DNA from: Ostrinia nubilalis
Taxonomy: Eukaryota > Arthropoda > Insecta > Lepidoptera > Crambidae
Reading direction: 5' to 3'
DNA length: 64,000 bases
NCBI RefSeq assembly: GCF_963855985.1
Contig: NC_087119.1
Coordinates: forward strand, 3,574,001 to 3,638,000
The notes below the pieces were generated by a model. It was given only the letters and a program-made list of their open reading frames with translations. It made no database searches and was not told the DNA's origin. This document shows, one piece after another, positions 21,011-31,575 of the stretch; within the stretch, counting starts at the first letter, position 1; every line of letters starts with the position of its first letter. A program made the translations under genes and the position numbers.

Positions 21011-21606
21011 TGACTTTTTTATGAGTTTTCAATACCTGCAATTTCCTCGCACTTGGATAGTTGAAATGAAAAAACAAAAACTTTCTTTTCCTCAAATAAC
21101 CTTTCATATTCAATGAAGTGCAATATCGTGAAAGTTAATTCACGATTTTAAAAGTCCAATTTTGCCAAGTCTATTCATAAAGAGCAAAAAAAAACGAATG
21201 CCATCTTGACGTGGCTTCCCATCTTAATAAAACGTCTCATTTAATTTTATTCCAATAAAATTAACTGTGAGATTAATAAAATGCTAATTTCCTACTCACT
21301 GCATAGCTATTGCGATAATTCATGAAATCTCATGGTTCATCGCTCTGTCTAGAAAGTATGATGATGATAATAATCGGTGCTCTTTGCTGCTTATCCAAAT
21401 AAAACAAGAATACATTTTTATATTGAATTCTTTGAGAGCGAGCTCTGTCGAAGAAAAAATCTGCACATATTAGAAATACTTGTAGGGTAGTTAAACATAC
21501 ATTCGAATAAGTAAGCTCGTAAGCTTTCTTATTTGCAAGGAAGGAAGTAGGAAAATCGTTTTCATTTTAAAAAGTATTTGGAACACAACTCTATGTACCT
21601 AATTTA

Positions 21607-21747
21607 GGGCTGATTTTACCATTGTCGGATAACTTTTAACCGAAGAATAAGTTTGACACATTAGCAGTTTCAGTATGGGAAATATGTCAAAATGACAAGT
21701 TTATTCTTCAGTTTAAAGTTATCCGACGATGATGATTAAATCAGCCC
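21607..21747. mobile_element. MITE with TTA duplication, 141 bp
   Basis: TTA flanks both ends (21604-21606 and 21748-21750). The TIRs are GGGCTGATTTTA and TTAAATCAGCCC, extending to TTATCCGAC. The core is the inverse of that at 11287-11420 (CAGTTTCAGTATGGGA, AAAATGACAAGTTTATTC), so the two are one family. Confidence 0.85.
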
Positions 21748-21865
21748 TTATGGAACTTACCTATGTTAAAATCCTTGTATACCTTCCTTACATAAATAAA
21801 CCAAAGTATTAAAGCCTTTTCGTCGAAAAAGCCCGAAGTATGCATTTTTCCAGTTTATCATTTAT

Positions 21866-22080
21866 TGCGTGGACCCCGTTTTATCCCCTTAAGGGTTGAA
21901 TCTTGCAAAATCCCGTCTTAGTGAGCACCTACGTTATAAAAAGAACACCCATGCAAATAAGACTCCTAGCAATAGTTTCCGAGATTTTGTGATGAGTGAG
22001 TCAGTCAGTGCCCTAATTTTCCCTTTGTTTGAGCGTGTTTTCAGAATGCGTTTGTATGAAAACTCAATTTGCCTTCAATG
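21866..22080 (+). mobile_element. RTE-type LINE 3' tail, + copy
   Basis: GCGTGGACCCCGTTTTATCC, then GCAAAATCCCGTCTTAGTGA, AAGAACACCCATGCAAATAA and GATGAGTGAGTCAGTCAG. This is the same family as the minus copy at 22250-22455. The 100-codon opening at 21896-22198 begins inside it and is not supported. Confidence 0.75.
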
Positions 22081-22249
22081 CCTTCACTTTGACCAAACAC
22101 GTCCTTTGAAGCGTCGTCCCGTTCATTCCGAAATAGTGCCTTACAAAGGATTATTAATTTTGGGAAATGTAGAGCAGAATAGGCCGGGTTATTTGTAAAA
22201 CACCAATAGACTAGATGATAGCTATCTACATATTTATATCGAATCTACC

Positions 22250-22455
22250 TACGAGTATATCTATAAAAGCGAAAGGTCACTGATTGACTGACTCACTCAT
22301 CACGGAATATTAGAAACTACAAGTGCTAGGAGTCTCAAATTTTGCATGGGGGTTCCTTTTAGAATATAGGTGCTTACTAAGACGGGATTTTGCAAAATTC
22401 AACGTCTAAGGGAGTAAAACGGGATCCACGCGGAAGAAGCCGCGGGCGGCCGCTA
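22250..22455 (-). mobile_element. RTE-type LINE 3' tail, minus copy
   Basis: It ends with CGCGGGCGGCCGCTAGT and carries ACGGGATTTTGCAAAATTCA and TATAAAAGCGAAAGGTCACT, a nearly complete copy read on the minus strand. It faces the + copy at 21866-22080. Confidence 0.8.
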
Positions 22456-23180
22456 GTAGCTTATAATCGTTTAATATAATTTTGTTTTAACATAGGTTTA
22501 CATAGTTACTTTAATTTATTATTGCTTCATTTATCTAGTTTTTAATTCAATAAATACTGATTGCCAAATCATTCCACCAAATCTTTTGAAGTAAGTAATA
22601 CCACAATTCCGAATAAAACGCAAACCTGCCAAACCACCACAAAGCGTGCGTTACAACTCCGACGGGGAAACGCAAAAAGAGCGCACCTAGTGAAAACAAA
22701 TAAACTTTGTACGGCTAAGCGACGCGTCCATGCTGCATTCTGTATCGCGGTGGATTAGCACCATTTAACGACTTACACCTTTATTTACAAAAAGAAACAG
22801 ATTACAAATTCACAACTCTAGTCCAAAAATTGATAGTGTTGATGATAAATACAATCGACTGTATTAATACATCAACACTTTTAATTTTTAGTGGAATAAA
22901 AATTAAACCGCCTGATTTTACAACTACGTAATTTGCTACACTTGACTAACGTAGCACTGAACATTGAACAATGAAAATTGCAGTTATTTGATAAATCGAC
23001 GAAGTTTGCAATATTTTTTCCGTCCAAAATAAATCGTAACTTAAATATAATTTAGAATATTGACAAACAGCCAAATGTTAAACTAACGCGTTTTTGTCAT
23101 ATTTCTGAAAAGCTATTTCACTACAATAAAAACTTTCCTTGTATCAAAAAACCGAATAATAACGTTTTGCCACAATATTT
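22456..23180. other. Unassigned stretch
   Basis: AT-rich; the 65-codon opening at 22561 is not supported. Confidence 0.45.
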
Positions 23181-23204
23181 ATTTTACACGTTGTGAATTA
23201 TTTT

Positions 23205-23785
23205 CACGCCGCGCGAGACCACGCTAGCCCAGCGTAAGGCAGTCTGTCCACCGAAGCTTAGCGAGGCTGCGGAGCGGAGCGAGCGAGCAAGGGAGATAAT
23301 AGTAAGGACTCACGAAGTGGTTTTCACCTACACCCACCGCGGTTTCTCCACCTATATCTGTCCATTAAAGTGGTGCAAGGCAACAGGGCGGAGAAAGTAG
23401 TGACTTTGTTGCGCGCTCCTTCTCAGCACTTGCCAAATGTTTGTCTCGAAGCGCTGGTAGGGCAAAAAAAGAATGAGATATGTATAGGCTACTTAAGAGC
23501 TTTTGACGATTTGTAAGTACTAATTTAATTAATTTATACAAGTAAGGATAATTTTGATTTTGAGTATGCGGAGAGAAGTTGCAGACTGTGTTTTTCTGAG
23601 TATTTTATGATTTTTTAAACGAACTCGCAACTTTATGATACTATATGATAGTATTACCGTGACTTTACTGACTGCCCGCTGAAGCGGAGCGGAGGTTTTA
23701 TGCCATTCTATTGGTGGATTTATACCTCGCTCACCGCTCCGTCACCTCGCTCCGCCCCTGTGGACAGAAAGCCTATTATTTTTTT
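23205..23785. mobile_element. Composite repeat with GC-rich inverted ends
   Basis: Left TCTGTCCACCGAAGC with GCGGAGCGGAGCGAGCGAGC and right CTCGCTCCGCCCCTGTGGACAGA are inverted. TTTACACGTTGTGAA stands just outside each end (about 23191 and 23784), a possible long target duplication. A jockey-like LINE 3' end lies inside. Confidence 0.45.
23398..23530 (+). mobile_element. Jockey-like LINE 3' UTR fragment
   Basis: GTAGTGACTTTGTTGCGCGC, TCCTTCTCAGCACTTGCC and TCTCGAAGCGCTGGTAGGG correspond in order to the 3' UTR at 20875-20950. Confidence 0.55.
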
Positions 23786-24663
23786 ACACGTTGTGAACCT
23801 ATGAAAAATTATTTCAGCAAAATATGTACTCGTTTTATTGATGGACGATTGAATTATATCCGCAGACGAGGTATTAACCACTCTAGGAACAATTAATAAA
23901 TGCCCCGAGTTTCGATATCGTCGAGAGAATAAGCCGATTATATTATTACAATATTCATTTCGAACCATAAGTTTCACTAATAGGTACTCGTGGTATTTTT
24001 GAGGTTTGTGCAATGCTATCGTTTTACATTCAAGCCTGAAAGCTTCAGGGAAGTATGGTACGGCAGAGGTGGTAAATGCTTAATGGCAATTTTATTAGCT
24101 TGTACCCACCCAGACACTGATGTAAAATGTTCATGATTTGAGAAAATGGACGATTAGTCCCTTGGCCTAACATAGGACTATCGCCATATCTCGAGGCCAG
24201 TGCCACAAGACATCTGAGAAGATAAGGTTGACACCAAATTTATGTGGTTATAATTACGGATAACTTATTCTGGAAATAATAAACATCATCTTCTTTGTTC
24301 TTATATTGGTGGTGGATCTTCATGAAAGAAAATAATATTCAGTCTTTAACATGCAAACAGTATTATTTTGTAGATAAATATCTGTGGTTAAAATTTGTAC
24401 CTACACCTTTCTCAAAATAAGGCTATGAAATGCCAGCTAATGAATTGTTCTAGTATTTTATAAACTTTTATTCTACGAGTAAATTGTCATTCTACATTGT
24501 ATAGCTTGTAACACGCCCAATTCTACGAGCTATGACGGTTGTCAGTGCGATATATGACTACCTACGTGTCTTTGGTCGGACGATATTGCGCAGTCCGACT
24601 TGAGAGAGATTGCAGGACACAATAGGTAGCGTTTTAGTCACCAAGCTTTTTCCAGCAGCTATA

Positions 24664-25653
24664 CAGGGTGTTGATTTCAATCCTCGCCATATTTAGGAAG
24701 TTGATTAGTAGCTTATTCTGATCACGAATCAGTAAAAAAATTGACATCGAAATTTTTTTTAAAACGAACTTTAACTTTAGTTAGTCAAAGAAAAATACCT
24801 ATTTACACTACCTACTTTGCGTGGCTTCCTTCAGTAGACTATCCGACGTGTTAAGCAAGCGATCCGCATAGCTCGATGATGCCGCAGTGTAAACTTATTG
24901 CATTATTGCGAGCCAGTTGATGTTAATAAGGAAAATATTTGCCAAAAATTCCACTTTCGTTTGTAATTATTTTTTTGTGGATAATGCATCTGTTACGGCT
25001 AAAGATAGGTGTGAACATAAACTTAAGATTAGCCGGCTAAACTTAAGTTTATCTTCGAGAAGCAGCTAAAGTTCGATAACATGTTAGTTTGCGTCGTGAT
25101 ATTCCATCTTTAGCCGGCTAATGTGCACATTAGCCAAAACGAAACGGCTAAAAATGTATTCGATGGGCGCACCAGGCCGGCGGAGGGCTTGAGGGGGCGG
25201 TGGGGAGACAACGCGCATTTTGTAATTTTAAATAGGTACTTACAGAAGATCCTGTAATGACTAAATGGTTCCTTATTATTTTATTTTGATGATTAGGTAC
25301 ATAATTATTATTTTAAGTAATTAATATTTTGTTATTGTAATAAGGTACATAAAAAGTATGTGTAATGAAAGTGATTATTTTTTAATAAAGTTTTCGTGTC
25401 AAAATAGTAAACATTATTACATTGTTTCCTTTTCCATTTCCTTCTACATTTTTAACCAAGGGCCTGCGGTTACACTTAAGTTTAGCCGGCTAAAGATAGA
25501 AGAAACTAACATTATCACCTCGTCGAAGATGAACTTAAGTTTAGCCGGCTAATCTTAAGTTTATGTTCACACCTATCTTTAGCCGTAACACATCTATATC
25601 AGTCATAATAGATCACCTAAATAAACATGGCGAGGATCGAAATCAATACTCTG
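24664..25653. mobile_element. TA-flanked TIR element with nested insertion
   Basis: The TIRs start CAGGGTGTTGATTTCAATCC (left) and, in complement, CAGAGTATTGATTTCGATCC (right), and extend through CTCGCCAT. TA flanks both ends (24662-24663 and 25654-25655). Without the nested element it is about 390 bp. The tips resemble those of the mariner-like element at 5103 and of the foldback MITEs. No transposase frame remains. Confidence 0.8.
24991..25590. mobile_element. Nested 600-bp element with long palindromic TIRs
   Basis: It starts TGTTACGGCTAAAGATAGG and ends in the complement. The arms run about 100 bp or more and contain repeated palindromes TTAGCCGGCTAA (about 25030, 25105, 25483, 25543) joined to CTTAAG. 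CATC flanks both ends (24987-24990 and 25591-25594), a possible 4-bp duplication. The interior has a G-rich block near 25170-25205. The superfamily is not recognised. Confidence 0.75.
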
Positions 25654-27218
25654 TATAACTACTAACATAATAGAGAAAAGCGAAATCGAGAACAAGCTCA
25701 CTGATACATTTTTGCCAGATATTTTGCAGTAAAAATGGCTAGTTTATAATTACACTGCAAAGTTATTTTAGTTTATAAAATGATTTTATGTTTTTGTCTA
25801 ACTTTATTTCAGGAAGAAGTGATACAAAGCATTCTTGTAGCGATGAGGAAGCTCGCAATTTAAGAGGCAGAATCAGTATCTTTTAGATATGAATAATGTT
25901 ATAATTAGTTGTCTAAGCAGTGAGTACTTAGTTATAATGTGCTGCTTAAATAAGGTTATCGGGCGGCTGTAACAGTTTAATAAGAATCTCCTGCATGTTC
26001 ACCTATCCAATTTTGTCGTGACGCTATAATTTTCCCACAGTGCTGCATAATTCCGTAATAAATAATTCATAAGCCACGTCTATTAAGCCACCACTACTAG
26101 CTATTTCATTTATCCTAGAACTAATAAAGCCAAGTGACAAGAACCACGTTCCAATTCCGAGCGCACTAATGAATTAAAGAGTGGCATATTGCGGATCCTT
26201 CAATTCTACACGCCATTTTGAACTCTAAATAGTGATATTATATCATACGGCAATTATAGGTAATTTTATTAAAAAAAATTGCTGTAGAAATGTGAACCTA
26301 AATAGCGAGAGGCGAGAGTGTTGTTCGGGTTGCTATACAGTTAGCGTCAGAGACGTCTCAATGTTTGGGGCGGCAAATAGACTATGGCTTCCATAATTGC
26401 TGTCATATTCGGGGACAATATTTTTTTAGGAAATCCTGTAAAAAATATTCAGGAAGCTATAAAATCAGGTGTTAGATTATTATTAATGAAATGGTTGGTC
26501 ATCAAAGAGTTTGTTTGCAAAAAGCTGTAGTGTGTACAACTAGAGAGTGTAGAGACGCATTTTGTCCAGTTACTTACGTTAAAATATTTAATTTATTCTG
26601 CCTTGCCACAGTTTCGTACAATTCAAGGCAGTATCAGGATTATCTAAAAAAATTTACGGCAGATTTGTAAAGTAGAGAAATCTACTGAAATATTTGGGTT
26701 ACAAATAGTTTTTTTTTAAACATTTCCTTGTTTGTTAGACTTTTTAAATTGCTGCGAATTTTTGTGGACATAAATGATTAGTACATAACCATGGTCACCC
26801 TTCCGCCGCGTGCAGAAGGCGCACGCGTCTCTAAGTCCGCGCAGACGTCGCTTGCCACTAAACGTCAACCGATTGATAAGTCACCCGCTACGCCCCGCGC
26901 CGCGCGCTCGTCCGCGATTGCTGCTAGGGTTGGGCGAAGTCTATATCCAGTACTGCAGGATCGCAATGCACCGATACCAGATCGCTTGATCGCTCGCTTC
27001 ATGATCGATAGGGTTTTCAAAAGAAGAAGAGGTTATCCTCATTCAATATATTGTAGGTTGACGCTACACTGAACAAATACAATACGTATCAGATCAATTA
27101 ATATTTTTCAGATTACCTACCAGATATGTTTATAAGAAGGTGCCGAAGTAGAACCATTACCTATTTTACCCAACCGCGTTATCACAAACAAATAGGTATA
27201 CTTACCACGTTCATACTT
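25654..27218. other. Unassigned stretch with a GC-rich island
   Basis: Mostly AT-rich. The block 26795-26940 is CpG-rich (GCCGCGTGCAGAAGG, CGCCCCGCGCCGCGCGCTCG) and carries a 93-codon opening with no recognisable domain. It could be a promoter or a conserved non-coding element. Confidence 0.35.
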
Positions 27219-27373
27219 CAGTGGCGGATTTACAGTTTTGCTAGGGTGGGGTTGGATCTTTATTCAACTTTTATCTTCTGAAATCGAGTAAGCGTCATCT
27301 GATATCTGCCGCCCCTAGGACGCTGCCGCCCCTAGGCCGCGGCCTATACGGCCTATTGACAGATCCAGGACTG
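27219..27373. mobile_element. hAT-type MITE, 155 bp, exact 8-bp duplication
   Basis: TCATACTT flanks both ends exactly (27211-27218 and 27374-27381). The ends CAGTGGCGGATTTAC and GACAGATCCAGGACTG are imperfect inverted repeats. The interior repeats CTGCCGCCCCTAGG. No coding capacity. Confidence 0.85.
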
Positions 27374-28864
27374 TCATACTTCAAATACCCTAAGTGACAA
27401 AATTAGTAATGAGGGAATGTAACGAAATATTCGTTTGTTTATTTTCAAATTAATTCGATCAAGTATGTAATGGGCCTAATAAAACTGCAAACATTTAAAT
27501 TCAACGAATTCATCCCCAATATAATACAGCTGGAAAATTTTAAGGCTATAATATGGAAACTCGCGTCAGTAATCGATACTTGGATCAATCGGCAACGCGC
27601 ATCCCTGATTGCCGAGCGCGGGCGCGAGCCCCGTTACATCCCACCCCTTATTTGCACACGCCGACACTTTTATTGCCCGTGGGATGTCGCACATTGTTGC
27701 CAAATACTGGCTATCGCTCTTTGTGTGGGAAAAACAATATTTTCCTTCAACCCGCTGTTTTTGGAACGTGAGAAATAAACTAGGTTGCACTGATTTGATC
27801 CCATGGATGACGATTTGTAAGCTTGTACAAATAAAGATCTGTGTAGAGTCGTGGCAATGAAAGAAAAATAATTTTGACCGTGTGACTAGAGGCTACAATC
27901 AATTCAGTATCAATAAAGGTTACCCAAATCACAACGACTGTGTATTTCTTTTCATAAAACATCTACTTGAACCACGTTATTTATTACCTTAAACTTTAAG
28001 TTCCATTTGCATTCCAGATTCAGTTCACCAAATAATTCAAGTTTGATACTTATTGATAACTTTCAATAAACAACAACTTATTAACATATTAATTGGGCTT
28101 TTTATCACACGTTTACATGTCTTATCATATCGGGACCGTCTACAATGGATATTGTTTTCCTAATATCGACAGGTGAGTACACCTGTTTAAATATGAGTAG
28201 TACTACAGTTAGTATCTCTACGCTATCTCTCCCCCACTGCAAATATTACAACAAAATGGGGTAAGAACGATTTCTTACTACGTACTGTTGGGTTTAGGTG
28301 ACCCGGGTAGATACTTTACGAGCTTTCATTACTGCTCTGGGGTGTATTGCTGCTACACAATTCACTGGGAAGCTTCAGGAATGAATGAGATTTCAAGAAC
28401 ATGCATGTTTTTGTGGTCGAGAAAGTAATCAGACATGTTTTCAGATAAATACATAAAATTGTAGATTTGTTGCCAACTGAACCACCACCTACAGTTCCCA
28501 CTTTGTAGAGACGACTATAAAGATAGACCGTTTTGTTCATTTAATACCAACTGTTCATCTTTTGATATTCAGAATTAAGGATGTGTAATAATAAAGTCGC
28601 AATGTCCATTCAATAGTCATTCAAAAGGAATTAATTACAGCGACCAACCAGTCAATCTGTAAACTGCAAAGATACGCATACACAAAACAGTGAACGCGCC
28701 CCTCCCAGAATCACTTGTGAAACATTTAAATCTCACCGTCAAACAATGCTTTGACAATTGAATGACCACCCCAACAGTTTTAAAAACCGTTTCAAAAAGC
28801 GTTTAGCCGTGTCATTAGGCTCGATGAAATAGATCGCATCGCTATCTGACAAGTGGCAATATAG
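27374..28864. other. Unassigned stretch
   Basis: Overlapping short ORFs at 27470-27860 share a GC-richer block (about 27585-27720) but show no domain. Nothing else seen. Confidence 0.4.
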
Positions 28865-28869
28865 ATGTT

Positions 28870-28935
28870 ATCTGCGCGGGCGCGCGTCCGCGCACGTTCC
28901 CACGCGTGCCGCGCGCGTGGCTTACCTGAGGCGCG
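28870..28935. other. Short GC-rich island
   Basis: Alternating GCGC/CGCG runs (GCGCGGGCGCGCGTCCGCGC) stand out from surrounding AT-rich DNA. The small ORF across it is likely an artefact. Confidence 0.5.
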
Positions 28936-28993
28936 TAGATTATGCAGCGCAGAGGGGACACATTTCAACTTATTTCAACCTACTTATTCAGTA

Positions 28994-29034
28994 ACTAGCG
29001 GCCGCCCGCGACTTCGTACGCGTGGATCCCGTTT
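28994..29034 (+). mobile_element. RTE-type LINE tail, truncated
   Basis: Only the core ACTAGCGGCCGCCCGCGACT through GGATCCCGTTT is present, then it stops. Confidence 0.7.
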
Positions 29035-29097
29035 ACAATTACAATGATTTACAATGATTACCTAAATTACAAACAATTAAATTATTTTAATTTCTCG

Positions 29098-29305
29098 CAG
29101 AGCTGATGGCCGCTGGGGCAGAAAAGTTCTCGAGTGGCGACCACGAGCCGGAAGACGTAGTATGGGCAGGCCTCCCAGTAGGTGGACCGACAATCTGGTG
29201 AAGTCTCGGGAGGTGCATCCAGGGGCGACGCAGAACCGGTCTTTGTGGAAAGTAATAGTCCAGTAGTGGACGTCATTCGGCTGAAACGAACGAACGAAAT
29301 GATTT
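29098..29305 (+). mobile_element. LINE ORF2 3' end, truncated
   Basis: It reads RADGRWGRKVLEWRPRAGRR, then GRPPSRWTDNL, and after a disruption RSLW and QWTSFG. This is the very C-terminal stretch of a widespread moth endonuclease-reverse transcriptase, ending in CGGCTGAAACGAACGAACG. It is 5' truncated with frameshifts. Relatives in this window are at 19640 (-), 40545 (-), 41480 (-), 42168 (+) and 53850 (+). Confidence 0.78.
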
Positions 29306-31315
29306 TAACATTAAATCGCACAATATATTGTTATAGTTTCAAAATACGTTATAGCAAAAAGCTTGAACTACTCGTACTTTCAAGATTCATACGAGTAAAT
29401 TCAAGTTACGAACAATTGAAAATGAGGTTGAAACTTATTGTGGTCAGTCCCAACTTCCAGCAGAGTCACAGATTCAAATAAACGCGTTGTACGCGATATG
29501 AAAACCACTGGTAGTGAGTACCGCGCGTCCTAACGATGAATTGCTGAGCGGACTTTTTGTAAGCGCTTTGATACAACTCGCAATATGTCCTGCAGAAATA
29601 TTTTTGTATTTATTTTACTAACAGAAACCGACTCATTTAGGTAGATGATATTAGCTGTTACGAGTAATCATACAGCGCAAATGGGAAGTTGCTTTGAGCT
29701 CCGGTTTAATTTTGAGGGATATTGCTTTCATTAGGTTTATTTCGTTTAAACGTTTGCAATACCTTTATTTTTGGGAACATCATGCTTTGACCGAGCTGAA
29801 GAGCGTATATTGCTCGTAAGATTATGTTTGTGTTGGCTCTCATAAAATCGCTCAAAAGGACACAAAAATATCGCAACAGAACGCAACCCTTCGTACGCGT
29901 CACATTAGTAGCTGATGTAGGTACAATATAGTAACTTATTTCTTTACATTTGGTATAGTCTGTTTTGGTACATTAACTATTCTTTGATAACAACGCCCTA
30001 CTATTGTAGGTGCGACTGGCTCATGGTTGGCAAGGGATCGCGTATGGTGAGTGCGATTGATTGATATTAATCAACGTTGACAGTGTACTATTTGTACTAG
30101 ATTGTACCACTACAAGCCGTAACTTCGTAGTACCTCCTGCTACTACTAATTGCAACTACGCAATATCACGGTTGTTATTATAGCTGACACAGGTGTCTAA
30201 TGTTGGTCATTTTCAGAATACTATCAGAGATTGTAACTAAGATCCTGCCTTACTTAAGTACAAACTTGCTTTGTTTTGAAAAGACCAATGTAGGTAGAGT
30301 CTATTGATTGCTATGTTATTCAAAAAATAATCTAACAAATATTCTTCTTATTGTCTAACCAAGGCACAAGTTTTCGGTGTTAATTATTATTGTGGGAAGT
30401 GGGAGGAACTTGGTTTTTGTTAACTGGGCAGGTATATTTCTCTGCAATAGAATAGTATTACACGTATTTTACTATAACACTACACTCACTTTTAAGCTGC
30501 TTTTCTTACTCTCAATCCTCATTTATTAAGCCGTTCAAGTCATAAACTATCTTTCATCTGTCATCCTACTATTCCGTTACACATAAAACTCATTAATGCT
30601 ACATTATTTATAATTTATACATAGCTTTCAAGAAAGCGTGGAAAGGTACCTACTCGTATTAAAAATGACGAATTTTCATTTAAAAAGGGTGCAAAAAAAA
30701 TCCATCTTATTAACGTTTATATTTTAATAATAAAGCAACCGATTGATAGTGGTCAGCATTTATCAATAAAGAAAAGTAATATTGCATTTTCAATAAGCAT
30801 AGAACTTGATGCAAACTAAAGTAAAGGGAAACAGGAATTCGCGACTACAAACAACTTTTCAATGAAGAGAATGAATAATTACGTTGAACCAGTTAACCTC
30901 AAAAGTAAAATACGGTTTATAACAAGTAGCATAGTGTTGTAGTGGATTATCAGATGAGGACATTAGGATATATCGATAAAATTTCAAGATTTCCACGTCT
31001 GAAAAATTTTTTTTCTCAGTAACCAAAAAAACATAATATAAATAAAATAACTAGTTTGTTCCATGTTTTATTGGTAGATCTTATTATATTTTTATATAAC
31101 GATAAGTAATAGTAATATTATCACAGATTTTTGTTGCGTGATATTTATCTCATAACTTCCCTTACCGTAGCGTGCTTTCCGACGTTAGTTTTCCTAGTTT
31201 ACAATTTCCTTAAACACTGAGAACTTCAGTTTTTCCTTGGAATTGAGACCAGCACCGTTGATCCGATTAAAAAGTTTATGGCAAGTGTTTAACGTCTGCT
31301 AACTACAACTACTAA
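29306..31315. other. Unassigned stretch
   Basis: AT-rich, with no repeat termini, tRNA-like boxes or protein-like frames. Confidence 0.45.
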
Positions 31316-31575
31316 GGCTGGGTTGCACCATCTTACTTTAACTTTGATAAACGTCAAAAATCTGTCAAACTCCATACAAAAAGCACAGCCCCCCTAGACC
31401 AAACGCACTTTTTGATCGAATCGAAAATCGAATCCGTCAAAATTCCATACAAAAAAGGGGCTTTTCGACCACTTTTCGACTGGTTTGCGATTATAATTTG
31501 CACTTTGTCTAGACCCACAGGTTATCGTCATCGTTACCGTTAAAGTGGTGGTGAAAAAGGTGGTGCAACTCAGCC
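31316..31575. mobile_element. MITE, GGCTGAGTTGCA family, copy 2, with nested insert
   Basis: It starts GGCTGGGTTGCACCATC and ends GGTGCAACTCAGCC. The internal order (TTGATAAACGTCAAAAATCT, CTCCATACAAAAAGCAC) matches the uninterrupted copy at 50582-50703, then breaks at about 31388 and resumes at about 31518 with TTATCG. Confidence 0.83.
31388..31517. mobile_element. Small element nested in the MITE at 31316
   Basis: It is bounded by CCCCCCTAGACCAAACGCAC and TTTGCACTTTGTCTAGACCC, roughly inverted around CTAGAC and TTTG. The break point is defined by comparison with 50582-50703. A short CAG repeat at the edges may be the target duplication. Confidence 0.6.

Noticed and set aside
25809..25861. 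Possible terminal exon after TTTATTTCAG
   Set aside because: Only 16 codons before a stop, with no conserved motif and no partner exon.
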